64,000 nucleotides of DNA from Chrysopilus asiliformis (Eukaryota; Arthropoda; Insecta; Diptera; Rhagionidae): assembly GCA_964034945.1 (NCBI GenBank), contig OZ035962.1, positions 112,117,234 to 112,181,233 on the forward strand, in the 5' to 3' direction. Of the stretch, positions 34,157-45,336 are shown piece by piece. How positions within the stretch are numbered: position 1 is the stretch's first letter; each line of letters starts with the position of its first letter. The notes below the pieces were generated by a model that was not told the DNA's origin, searched no databases, and saw only the letters and a program-made list of their open reading frames with translations. The translations under genes and the position numbers were made by a program.

Positions 34157-35880
34157 TTTGGTTATACTAAGTCGTTCAATGAAAAAAGGTTTCATAATTC
34201 TTTTTTGATTTTCGTGCTTTTGGTAATACTGACATATCGATACCCATACCGAATTACCCCTTATGAAATGAAACCAAACTTGTATTGGTGTTAAAATCTT
34301 TGATAAGAATTTTTAAGGCAAGATGCCAGATGTCAATCTTGTGGCAATTAAAGAACTTCTTTCAAGTGCAGTTTCTTGTTATTAAGTGCGGCGCGGCGGC
34401 TGTTAAGTACTTCTCGTATATTCAAATTGGACACTTAAGAAAATTACTTGAGGGAAATATTTACTCCATCGAGTGATCGAGTTCTGACCGAAGAGGTTTT
34501 TCAAAACAAAATCTTACCAGCCATGCTAGTCAAGTTAAATCATCAAGGCTTGTTTTCATAAAAGGTGTTAAGAGGTTTGATCACAAAAAAATGTTTCTTT
34601 ATAAAGTTTTCTACAAAATAATTATTTGTGTTGCCAACATAAAGAAAAAATGCGCAATATTTTAAAAAAGTAAAAATTTTTGGAATTGAAGACTTCTTTC
34701 AATACAACTGAATTCAGATTTGAATTAAATGATCCATTCCGATGTTATTCTTAGAATTTTTAAAATAAAGTTTGCTAAATTTAAACTTGAGGTGTTTGAC
34801 TTATTTATAGGATTTATGAGACGAATATTTTCCCTGTTTTGATTTAGGTATGACTGGTATGAAAAAGGTATATTTTTGCTGGTTTGATTTATTTTTGGAT
34901 ATTTTCCTTTCAAAAATTTCTGCGTAAAAATATTTTTACAAAGGATCTTTTATACTGAAATTCATATTCTCAATAAATAATCTTACAGACCTTTAAAATG
35001 TTTAACAAAAAACCAAGTTATGGTAAAAATTCTGTCAACATCGTCAGAAATTCGCTTCTGTTATGCATCTTTTTGTAAAAAAAAAACACCAATAAATATT
35101 CAAATCTTTTCAATTTTTTATTAAAATGAAAAAAAGATACAATAATGTAATCATTGTCAATTAGATGCGGCCTGAGAATCGATTTCATTTAAATTTTTCC
35201 CAATTAATATTTCCTCAGTTCTCGTTTGTAGTCAAGCGATTAAAGAATTTTTTTTTTGTTAAGAAAACCATAATAACAACATAACTAATAAAATATCAAT
35301 TTATTACTCTGAAAAAAGGTATGGTATCAAACTATGAGGAAGTAACAAAAAACTGTTTTGTATTGGGAGAAAAACCTCACAGTATCTTGTAAAAAAGATA
35401 GTATCTTATATTGGTGCTGATGCTTTGATTGTATTATGCCTTATTTCTTACAGCTCGACACGGTTATATGATAATATCATGGACATATGTTTCATCGGGT
35501 AACGGCTGACGCCATAAAAATTGGTTTTAAGAGAAATTTTTTTTCGGCCCTCATAACGCTATACACAAATCAAAGTTTATGACACAGGATGAAAAAAGCA
35601 TCAAAATTATAATCTCAAAAGCATAGAATTACCGCAACCAATAGTCCATATATTAAATTATGATTGTGAAAGACAAATTAGACAATCGAAGAGAGAGGAT
35701 TTTTTTAAAATTCGGTGGCAATGGTATTACAATTTTAATTAAAAATTTATAAAAATTTACAAGCCATATTAAATCTGAATTAGGTTAAAATTACATCGGT
35801 AATTTTGCTCACAAAAAAAAATTTCACTGTGATTTTATAGGATTAAATGACGTGGTTTAGGGAAGATGGGGTTAAAGAGG
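34157..35880. other. No recognised gene or repeat family
   Basis: AT-rich unassigned sequence with short frames only. Confidence 0.35.
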
Positions 35881-36290
35881 AGGGCGCTGTATCAGAAATA
35901 AAACGAGATAAATATTTATTCCTTTTTATTATTTTTTGCTTTTACCTCGCTTTTAACCTCAAAAGCCACCAGATGAGATTTTTCCCGGAAAATTTGAAAA
36001 AAACGGTGATCACATTATCCTTACAGGACCTTCCGTTGTCCTTACAGACTTTTTAGCATCAGAATCGATTCAGCGACCCCAAAAATGCTCAGATGAGATT
36101 TTTTCCCAGGAAAAGGTTAATCACGTTATCCTTACAGGACCTTCAGTTGTCATTACAGACTTTTCAATGGGCGAACCGATTTCAGCGACCCCAAAATATC
36201 CCAGATGAGTTTTTTTTTCGGAAATTTGAGGAAAAGAATTTTCACGATATACTAAAAGGACCTTCCGTTATCCTGATGAAGTAGTGAAAA
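35881..36290 (+). repeat. Tandem repeat of about 113-121 bp, nearly 3 units
   Basis: 'cagatgagatttttcccgg'-type phrases recur at 35969, 36090 and 36203, each followed by a 'ccttacaggaccttc'-type phrase. The first two are also followed by a 'ttcagcgaccccaaaa'-type phrase. The left part (35890-35911) matches 11446-11467. Confidence 0.75.
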
Positions 36291-38060
36291 TATTGTGTTA
36301 TTATTGGAGTTACGTGTGTGTGTCCAAAATTTCAAGTCAATGGGATGAGTGGAAGTGGGTCAAAATTAGTATTACAAGATTTGACCCTGACAAAGAAACC
36401 AACCTAATAAAAGCTTTTAATAAGACAATGAATTAAATTGGCATTCGCAAGCTGCATTTGTATTAACCGTGACTTAGCTGCTGACATATGTATACAATGA
36501 CGAAATTTTCGGTGGTAGCAGAAGGAGAGGCTTTATAGAGAGGGTTAGTCTAATTTGGTGGTCGTAATTTTTGCTTGGCGGCGACCGTTTTATTTAAGAG
36601 TTGAAAATTTGATCAGAATTGCTTCAGGAAGTAGCTGGTGGGGGGTTACTCAATGGGAAAACGTTTACTTAAAGTGTAGTAATCAGAAAAACCAAAGTAA
36701 AAACTAGACCTAAAGTTTGATCCAAAAAATTCTCAAATTTTAAGCCAACAAACAAACATTTATCAATTGTAAATTTGTATAAAACTATATGTGTTACAAA
36801 TTATGTGGTATTTGTACTTCAACTGGAATTCCCAAAAAAATTCTGACAAAAATTAAGCTATTTCATCATTGCCATTTGTAAAGCTATTCTTAAATTTTAC
36901 ATTAAATTGTTTACGCCAAATAGGCATTTAGGCTTTAAATGCCAGGGCAGACATTTCCAGGTTAATAAATTAACGAAATTGGCCAAATCATGGGCGAAAA
37001 GTCGGAAAAGACCTCACACACAATTCTTTTTATGCAGCATTGATTTTTCTTGTAGCTTGAAAATTTATTTACTTTGCTCACATAGAGAGACCATTAATTG
37101 CTTTAATGGTTCATAAATTTACACAACAAGAAGCCATGTTAGATGTCTTTCAATGAAGAACCGAGCACTTTGCATTCAAATGACTTCATTTTGTGGATAT
37201 GAGCATTATTTGCATTTAGCTGACACCTTCTACCCGCCAAACCATCTGAGATTTATTCATCCGATAGATAAAGAGTCAGTCAAGCACTTTATTATTATTA
37301 TATTATTATTATTGTTATTACGGCCCATACATTTCTGTTCTAAAATACCTGTTAAAATTTATATAAGCTAGAAGGTGCCCATTTCTACAGCATATTATAG
37401 CCCTAAACAACAAAAGAGATTGAAATCCAACTGGGAAATATTCAATAATTTAGTATCGTTCAAATGTCTTTTAAATGTTAATCACAGGAAATGAAGAAAA
37501 AACGCTGACAATGTATGGAGTGTTAATAGAGACATTTTATGCAGTTAAATTTTATTAATAAACCAACTGATATGGCATAATTTATGTTTTATGAAGACCC
37601 CCACAATTGAAACACACACACACAGATACACACAAATTGTACAAAAAGTCAGGCATCACACCTGCTTGCAACGCCCACACCTCAAATTAAATCACATCAC
37701 ACACGATTCAAAATGATCGCGGCCAAAAATTGATATCATGGCCCAAAGAACAGAAGTGCGGAGGATCATTTCCAAATGAATGGATTTCGTTTAACCAAAA
37801 ATTATAATATATGTGATTGTAATCAATGTGGACAAGGTGTTTATTCAATGGAAGAAAAAAATTTGTCACCTCAAATCATCTGAAGTTGGACATGGGTTGA
37901 CATTTTATGACATGTTATCGATTTTCAATCGAACTAATAGGATTTCTCACATGAAAAATATCTTAATTGTTACGACAAATACGTTAGAGACCTATGCAAA
38001 CCTTGGAAATTAAGAAACATCCCTTTTAGCGTCTTTGAAAATTGGAAAAAGCTCAATTTT
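36291..38060. other. No recognised gene; simple repeats only
   Basis: (TTA)n-type run at 37289-37320 and (CA)n-type run at 37612-37636. Short frames without domains. Confidence 0.4.
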
Positions 38061-38096
38061 TACTTTTCTATACTATAGAGGGAAAGTATTGTATCT
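38061..38096 (-). mobile_element. Family E terminal fragment, copy E4
   Basis: 'tttttacttttctatactat' then 'agagggaaagtattgtat' is the terminal hairpin end of family E. The adjoining TTAA element truncates it. Confidence 0.5.
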
Positions 38097-38100
38097 TTAA

Positions 38101-38298
38101 CACGTTGACTGCCAGACCAATTTTGCAAAAATGTAAGGGAGATGCCAATACATATAGACGTATGTAGACTGTACGTATGTATGAATGTATGTATGCATGC
38201 ATGTAGATTGTAGACCCAGCTATCGAAAATGATAGCCCATGAATCATAGTGCCAATTTTCACTGGCTATCAACAATGATAGCCATGGCAGTCAATGTG
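38101..38298. mobile_element. 198-bp TTAA-flanked piggyBac-like MITE
   Basis: The left end TTAA-CACGTTGACTGCCA and the inverted right end TTAA-CACATTGACTGCCA match, and TTAA is intact on both sides. The interior has a degenerate (GTAT/ATGC)n run at 38159-38205 and two 'atgatagcc' words. No coding sequence. Confidence 0.8.
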
Positions 38299-38302
38299 TT
38301 AA

Positions 38303-38573
38303 CCCTTTCAGTCACCACGTGGCTTGGTAGAAAGTGTGCACACTATAGTGTACGTGGTGACTGAAAGGGATAAATGCATTTGTGACCCAATTTTGATTTT
38401 TTGAGTAGAAAGCTGGACTACAGTGGACGTAATTTAAGAAAAATTAAAATTTTTGATTTTTTTTTTTTTTTTTTGTTTTAAATGAATACTAATAGCTTAA
38501 ACATTATTAATTTGTATAGAGAGTATTTTTAACCCCCATAGAACAAAATAGGTACTGAAAGGGTTAAAAGTTC
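38303..38573 (-). mobile_element. TTAA-flanked piggyBac-like MITE (family P), copy 1
   Basis: The ends CCCTTTCAGT and ACTGAAAGGG are inverted, with TTAA on both sides; the left TTAA is the same four bases that close the 38101 element. It shares 'acccaattttgattttttga' with P copy 2 in reverse orientation. The first 64 bp form a subterminal palindrome ('cagtcaccacgt' and 'acgtggtgactg'). Confidence 0.7.
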
Positions 38574-38577
38574 TCGA

Positions 38578-40816
38578 GATATTTGAAAAAAAAAATGTGA
38601 TTTTAAAACATGGCATATTAAATCGTATATAAAATCTATACATTTCATCCACACCATATAAAATCAATGAATTTGTAAAACCATTAATTTTATCTAGATT
38701 ATTTTTTAAAGAAATGATGGTCGAAAACTGAGACATAATTGAAAAAGATAATTCACTTGAAATTACATAAATATTTTCATGATAACTCAATATTTTTTAA
38801 TGTTCTCCTCTTAACATAATGTACACAATATCCAGAGTATAACGTTGCTCAAGGTCCTTGTGTAATTCAAATCTATTACTCTTAGATATATTTTACCTGC
38901 TGGAGATTTTGTTACATATCTAATAGTACAAGGTCAGTAGCAGTGGAAATTCTTAGGATAGCTTCATACAATACAACGAAACGTAAATAAAGATTAACAA
39001 ATCTTTCAAAATTAAACAAAATAAGAAAAAATTTGAACTTATGAATAGCATTTGAAGAAGTCTATGTCGACAAATCTCCAGTTTCCAATTAAGGGAGTAA
39101 AGCCGCATCTGATGAATGTCGCCAGCTTCAAAGTAGACGAGGGCTAAATCATCTTACTTTTTATGGGCTGTCATTAAAATACGTGAATCTAATTTTCGAC
39201 TGTTCGAAGCCATACCGCTTACTCTTTCATCAACTCTAACTAAAAAGTCACTCGCCCGATTGAAATAAAATTTTGTCGCGTGTCTTTACAGAAAAGCACC
39301 CAAAAACCATTCTAACAGATCCTATGTTCTCCTCGCCAAGCTCATAATTTTCTACACTATTGCCGTAGATCTTAATAGATCCTTGTTTTCGAATTTCGGT
39401 GGGAATACCGCTTTGGATACTGTTTAAGAAAAAAGAAAGTACGTAAATGAATTCTTAGTTGAAGTTGAAAATATAGAAGAAGGACACAGGCACTTACGTT
39501 AAACGAACAATGAACGAATCTGACGTTTGCGACACCACATGACCATTTATGTTTGCTTGGCAGGTAGACCACTTAACGTAAAACGAACCAAAAGAATTCT
39601 CTCAGCATGGCCGAGTAAGTATACTTCAATGTGCTGCCATTGCTTTATCCTCATTCCTACATCAGCTTCGAATCTAATATACTCCAAGTTTCAGAATCTT
39701 GTGGCGGTTGAACCTCAGGATTTGGGAGCACAAGGCCAAACATCCGACAGATATAAATTTTATTCTACTGACGTTATTCTTATGCTTATGGAAAGTAATT
39801 TTTTCTGGAGTCTAATATTTCTCCCTGTCGTCCGACTGTTGCTACCCCAGGATTTGGATTACGAAGGAGCTGTTTACTAATACTACCTTCCCATGACGGC
39901 GGTAATGATGGCACAGAATAGAACCAATGCTGACGATATTCAGTAAGTACGAAACTCAAACTCTTCTTTTTTGAAACTAACTGAATTTATTCATCTTCTC
40001 ACACCAAAACATACCACGATAGGAAACACACATTATGAAAAAATACCATACTTTTGTTCTATAATTGTTGAGGGCGAGGATAGAAAAAGAAGACTCTGTC
40101 TAAGGGAAATAGCTTAGGATGGACGGCCGGCATCCTTAGAAGTTTTCCTCCATCTAGGGAATTACATTTGGTAATGCTCTCGTATAGCTAATGCTTACAG
40201 CATATTTTAGTTGCCGGTGGACAGAGGGAATAGAGCAAGTGGTAGCGACCTCTTAGCGATCACTTTTGTGGAGGGGGTAAAGAAGTGCTGAAGAAGTAAT
40301 TAATTCTCCTCTAACCGGATCATTAATTATGTACTGATGAGAAAGACAACATCGAAAGGGATGAATAAGTCTGTGGTAATCAGTTTTAATTAACAGCTGG
40401 ATGGTTAGATTTGGGCGCGGCATTAAATATACTGCCAGCAAATGCCTAAAATACGTTCAGGAATAACTTGAACAAATTCTATACAAACGACTTAACCCCC
40501 CCAAAAAAAAATTACAACACTTACAACAACAATGAGCTGGAGAAATAGAAAAATGATGGTAAAGTTTTATTCAGGTGGAGTTTCTGGTCAATCTAATGGG
40601 GCTTTACTCAATTGTGAGGATGTGAAAAACGATTTATATTGTCGCAAAAAATTGGTGAAAAAATTAGGGAAGTATTTACAGATAAAAAAAAGGTTCGACT
40701 TTTATGTAGGATTGGTGGCACCCCGAAAATTCTGGCGATAAATTAATATCTCCCCACAACGTAGCACCTCGTGATGAAAATTTAACACCGCGGCTCGGAC
40801 TTGAGGTTAAAAATCA
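38578..40816. other. No recognised gene; one TIR half
   Basis: 39168-39185 ('gggctgtcattaaaatacgt') resembles the GCTGTCCATAAAA end. Frames at 39527-39880 and 40532-40741 have no recognisable domain. Confidence 0.35.
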
Positions 40817-40957
40817 GTGTAAGCCCAACTTGTGGTCAATATTACAAGATTACATTTTGTACTCTATACATTTGGGACCTAGAAAATTATTCAATTTAGT
40901 TGGTGTCAAAACCTTCCACCCGAAAACTACTCCACGGATTAAACTGAAATTTTGAGC
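40817..40957 (+). repeat. Family S repeat, copy S1
   Basis: Shares 'acctagaaaattattcaatt' and 'cgaaaactactccac' with S2, about 140 bp in parallel orientation. It ends with a form of the 'gattggactgaaattttgag' module. Confidence 0.75.
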
Positions 40958-41128
40958 TTTCTTGCGGGATGTTCTCCATACTCACATCACTAATTTCTTA
41001 AAAGTTAATTACTTTATTTTTCATTATATTTATTCGAATCGCTTTTCAATATATTTTTTGTTGAAATATTGGGAAACAAAATTACAGTTCCTATACTACT
41101 TTGCTTCCAGAGAACTACACTACAGGGA

Positions 41129-41374
41129 AAACCTGGGCACCAATCATGTATTCCGACGCGTCTCTGTCTTTCGACTTCGACGCAGCTTTTAACTCTTGAC
41201 TTCGCCATATCTGCAGCTTGAAATTTCGCGGAATCGTCACTATGAATCGAAACGTGATTCTGACTGTCACTCCAGGAAATTCGAAATTGCTGATACCGCG
41301 AAGTCAAGAATTAAAAGCTGCGCCGAAGTCGAAAGACAGAGACGCGTCGGAATACATGATTGCTGCCCTGGTTT
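41129..41374. mobile_element. 246-bp foldback element
   Basis: Arms of about 85 bp are reverse complements with few mismatches, including 'attccgacgcgtctctgtct' at the left and its inverse at the right. More GC-rich than the surroundings. No clear target duplication. Frames on both strands encode similar peptides only because of the palindrome. Confidence 0.75.
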
Positions 41375-43537
41375 GGTTCACAGATCGTATTAGATTCAAA
41401 AATCGAGCTTCCATTTTTGTATCTCCAGTTGTTCTCGAGTGACATAATTTGATTTATCACAAACTTGCGGATTTTCACAAAATAGATACTGAAATTAAAT
41501 CTATAGTGAAAATGATGTAAGCCAAAATCGGCCAAGGCTAAGGAAATTTGTCCGGTGTAGACCGCTTTCACAGCATTACAATTTTCTACGTTTAGATGGA
41601 TGTCGATCGCTTATACCAAATTTTTTTGCCATTTGCGCAGCAAGTAAGAATTTATTGGGAGATTGTTGGGGAACACCGGGTTGAAGGATAAAAAGACCAG
41701 CTTCTGAGCCTTATGATATAAAAATCGTGTAGGTACTGCTGAGATCAGAAATTTTATAGTTGCAACAAGTTCTGATGCTTTCTTAATATCCACTTTTCAG
41801 ATCAGTCCCAGTTAACCACAAAAATTTTACTATAATACTCGGATCAGTAAAAAAAAATTTGTTTTCAGGCTAATTCTTGGCGTTACATCATCGAACACGT
41901 CATTAATTCCCCCATACAGCAAATCGTGACTTCCTACCTATCGAGTTGACATAAGAGACCTTAATTTCTGGATATGAATTCAATGTAATTTCCTGATCTC
42001 AATAAACATAAAAATACCAACGGGAATGAAATTCATTCTAAGGTCCTTACATCGCCGTTTATTTTATGGATTTAGTCAGAATGAATGTTAAATGGGAATA
42101 AATTAAACCCCAGTCAAAGTCAGTGAATTGGGATTGATCCGGAACGCTTTCAGTTGGTGGTGCCATGAGCAACTATTCGTGAGGTTCAACTAAAACTGAA
42201 TCTAAACGTGAACCTGAACCGAAAGCAAAGGTAATCAAAATGGGCGGCATCCCTTTGATTTATTTTACTCATTTACCTGTCGGACAAATTTGTTTGAAGC
42301 TGAATCAGATGTCTGCTGTGCCGTTCATATCGTCTTGGGAATTACTTCCGGGTGTTCCAACTTAAGCGACTAAATATGGCACGAATAAGAAGCCGATATT
42401 CGTGACAGTTTGGCACTTATCGCACTCTTTTGACAAAATGCACGAAAAATACGTGATAACACGCCAATCAAAATGCTTATTGAATTTTATGCTAATATAC
42501 CATTCAAGATTCTCATCCACACGTAATTAACACGAGAAAACATGAATTTTACATATGCTCGTGTCTTAATGCCATTGACAATGCATTTTGATGTTTCTTC
42601 GAATTGGTTGAGAAAATTTCAATCGATATAGTGGGTAAAAAGTTCGACCCCAAAAATACGGTATTTTCCCGAAATTTTTAAATCTCATAACCGTAAGGTG
42701 AGATTGGAAGTAATGTTCGATTTTACACTTAAAACGTAGGCACTACAATCACCGTTGCGCGTCGGTCGAGTGAATTAAAATACATATTCACATTTATTTA
42801 TGGACATTACCATTGAAATGACTCTAACTTGCTTACCAAAATGAACGCAATATTTCAACCCAGAGTAATGTAAAATAATTTGTCGAAATCCTCAATAAAC
42901 GTTTGTTAGATATCCAGAACACATGAGACCCTCTCCTATACAACTGCTTTAACAAGTAATAAATTTAGGCGACAATCCATTATGCAGGAAACCGGGAAGA
43001 TGAGAATTAGGTTCTTCCTCGTAATATTCCTCTTCTGTTCAAGTCACCATAAAACCGACCAAATATTGTCGTTGTTACTAGAGCAATATTTGTAGTGTTG
43101 GAAGGAGGCACTGAATTGGACAGCAACAAAAGCATAACATTTGTGTTTGGAGGCGCAGTGAGCGTTGGAAGTGCCTGCTCCCTACATAAACGACAAATGG
43201 ATTCTACATGAAAGTACATTTGCTTTAAACATAACTATGACGATGATGATCAATTTTCAATGAAAATGTCGAGTTGTTTGCATACGAATGACTTGGTTTA
43301 AGTGAGAGCTTGCATTTCGGATGCATGGACAAGAAGGTGAAGGTACTTGGCCAAATGTAGAAGTGTTCATTCTATCATGTTTGATATCCGATGGTCTCTT
43401 TGAGTTCTTTGACTTGCTTCAAATGAACTTTCACTACGTTTACTAAACTGGACGACTAGAAAATTTGAATGTTTTCTTAAATTAATGTTTTCTTAAATTA
43501 ATAACACTGTTTTTTACAACACTTTTTAAACCTTTCT
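41375..43537. other. No recognised gene; short direct repeat at end
   Basis: 'atgttttcttaaatta' is duplicated in tandem at about 43469-43501. Otherwise unassigned AT-rich sequence. Confidence 0.35.
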
Positions 43538-43541
43538 TTAA

Positions 43542-43823
43542 CCCTTTCGGTACATGTTTTTTCTATGGATTTTAAAAATACTCTCTATACAAATTAATGA
43601 TGTTTAAGCTATTAGTATTCATTTAAAACAAAAAAAAATTAAAAATTTTAATTTTTTTCAAATACGTCCACTGTGGTCCAGCTTTTTACTCAAAAAATCA
43701 AAATTGGGTCAAAAATGCACTTAATGGTGCACTGAATGAGAATAGAGTGTTGAAAATAAATAAATAATAAGACAATTCAATTTTTTTAGCATGATGCCAT
43801 ATGGCATCAAAATACCGAAAGGG
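43542..43823 (+). mobile_element. TTAA-flanked piggyBac-like MITE (family P), copy 2
   Basis: The ends CCCTTTCGGTA and TACCGAAAGGG are exact inverses, with TTAA on both sides (43538-43541 and 43824-43827). A perfect palindrome TGATGCCATATGGCATCA sits just inside the right end. No coding sequence. Confidence 0.85.
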
Positions 43824-44080
43824 TTAATAAAAATTTAATATTTTTCTGTATTAAATTTTAGAAATATTTTACTGATTTTGACTCAAGTTGCCATTATCTT
43901 TACAGAAATTGGTTCAAAATATTTAAAAATAAGACGGTTGGGTGAAAATTTCCGAGGTTGCCTAAAAATCCCGTTATCTGCAGTGGCGTAGATGAAAATT
44001 CTGCGCCCGCCACGAAAATTAAAAACTATTGTAAATCTTCCTCCGACCACAAAAAATTAAGGTCCCTAAACTTCCTTATA

Positions 44081-44643
44081 CAGGGTGGGCCAGAATAGAC
44101 GCAGGGGTTTGAAGTCTTTATAACTTTTTTTTTATTTTTATTTTTTTAATTTTGTTTCAGCATTTTGTTAAGAAGACTTGGGCAATTTAAAATGGACCTG
44201 TACACAATAGAACAACGAACCGGTGGGCGGTGGGCTCAATGGCTCTTTTACGGGACATGTTTGGCGGACGCATTATTTCGAAAAGAAGCGATTTCAATTG
44301 GCCTCCGCGTTCACCTGATCTAACGACTCCAGATTGTTTCCTTTGGGGATATTTGAAAGAAAAGGTGTACGTCAACAAGCCAACAACCATCAGCCAATTG
44401 AAAACCAACATTCGCAGTGAAATTGAGGCCATAACACGAAAGGTTATGGAAAATGTCTTGGAAAGAGCACGGATTTGCGAAGCAGAAAATGGCCACCACT
44501 TGCGGGATATAATTTTCAATGTTTAGACCAAAAATATTCCCCATCAATCAACTACATGTATTTGAAAAAAAAAATTATAGGTTTCGCTAAAATAAAAAAT
44601 TTATAAAGAATTCAAACCCCCGCGTCTATTCTGGCCCACCCTG
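44081..44643 (+). mobile_element. Tc1/mariner-type element, internally deleted (563 bp)
   Basis: TIRs begin CAGGGTGGGCCAGAATAGAC on both ends and match for about 42 bp with two differences. TA flanks each side (44079-44080 and 44644-44645). The interior keeps the start of the transposase gene and its C-terminal third; the middle is gone. With intact TIRs and TA duplication it could have been moved in trans by a full-length relative. Confidence 0.92.
44192..44526 (+). pseudogene. Transposase remnant, Tc1/mariner superfamily (DDE C-terminal part)
   Basis: This is what is left of a DDE/D transposase, the enzyme that cuts and joins the element's own ends at TA sites. An ATG at 44192 gives MDLYTIEQRT, which resembles the N-terminus of arthropod mariner-like proteins with a DUF4817-type DNA-binding start. 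The reading then jumps, in another frame, to the C-terminal 90 or so residues (open from 44230). These contain WPPRSPDLTTPDCFLWGY at about residues 24-41; the Asp before CFLWGY sits where the third catalytic acidic residue lies and is intact. The first two catalytic aspartates and the DNA-binding domain are lost. Most of the residual frame ('LKTNIRSEIEAI') looks well preserved, so the deletion seems fairly recent. It cannot encode an active enzyme. Confidence 0.88.
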
Positions 44644-44696
44644 TAGTTCCTTAAATCTAGGAATTCGGTCTAGTTGTACCTTTCAATTAGGGACAA

Positions 44697-45110
44697 TTTT
44701 TCACTTTCCTATTCTATTGGGGGAAACTATTGTATTCATGACGTATACCGACTTGAGAACGGGGGCAGATAGAAAATTTCTGATCCATACGAAATCCGTT
44801 TCAGGCAAAATTATGAGGATGTTCGTGAATCTCTCTGTCGGTCTGTTGTACGTATCTTGAACAACTAGAGAACACGTCGAGCTAGCGACTTGAAATCTTT
44901 TGTAAATAAGTATTACAAAAATCATAATTCTCTGCCAACTTTTAGAAAAGTAACGTTAGCTATAACCATTTTTCATACAATGGACTAAAATTTCAATTCA
45001 ATCAGCCGAACGGTTTTCGCGAAAAATTCGATTGTATGGGTAGAGGGGAAAAGAGAAGAGGGCTACGAAAGGAAAAAATTAGCGTGACACCTTTTATAGA
45101 CAATTCCTCG
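44697..45110 (-). mobile_element. Family E repeat, copy E5
   Basis: Begins with the E terminal sequence ('tttcctattctattggggga'), then 'tattgtattcatgacg', 'atccgtttcaggcaaaatta', a short GTCY block, 'gagctagcgacttgaaatct' and 'ccaacttttagaaaagtaac'. The right limit is approximate. Confidence 0.6.
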
Positions 45111-45193
45111 CAGCTTTTTAAACGAGTCTTGGCCAATATTTGTTATTTGTTTACCACAATTTTATCAAAGATGGCACAAGAGGTTAAGAAACA

Positions 45194-45336
45194 ATGTAAG
45201 TCTAACTTGTGGTAAATATAATAAGATTACCTTTTTTGCTCTATACATTCTGGACCTAGAAAATTATTCAATTTAGTTGGTTTCAAAACCTTTTACTCGA
45301 AAACTACTCCACCGATTGGACTGAAATTTTGAGTTT
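45194..45336 (+). repeat. Family S repeat, copy S2
   Basis: Parallel to S1 with mostly single-base differences. Ends 'ccgattggactgaaattttg'. Confidence 0.75.

Noticed and set aside
35881..36290. Coding frames in the 35847-36284 region
   Set aside because: Repeated frames come from the 113-121-bp tandem unit.
39527..39880. 117-codon ORF as a host gene
   Set aside because: The frame is open by chance, with no domain, signal peptide or supporting splice signals that I can recognise.
41014..41442. Overlapping ORFs on both strands encoding similar peptides
   Set aside because: The similarity arises from the foldback palindrome at 41129-41374.
42600..42720. Another retroelement tail ('aatttcaatcgatatag' and following)
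   Set aside because: Too diverged, and without a GTCY block or defined end, to call.
43979..44078. Possible TE end 'cagtggcgtagatgaaaatt' next to the mariner element
   Set aside because: Looks like a known type of interspersed-repeat end, but no matching second end was found after 44645.
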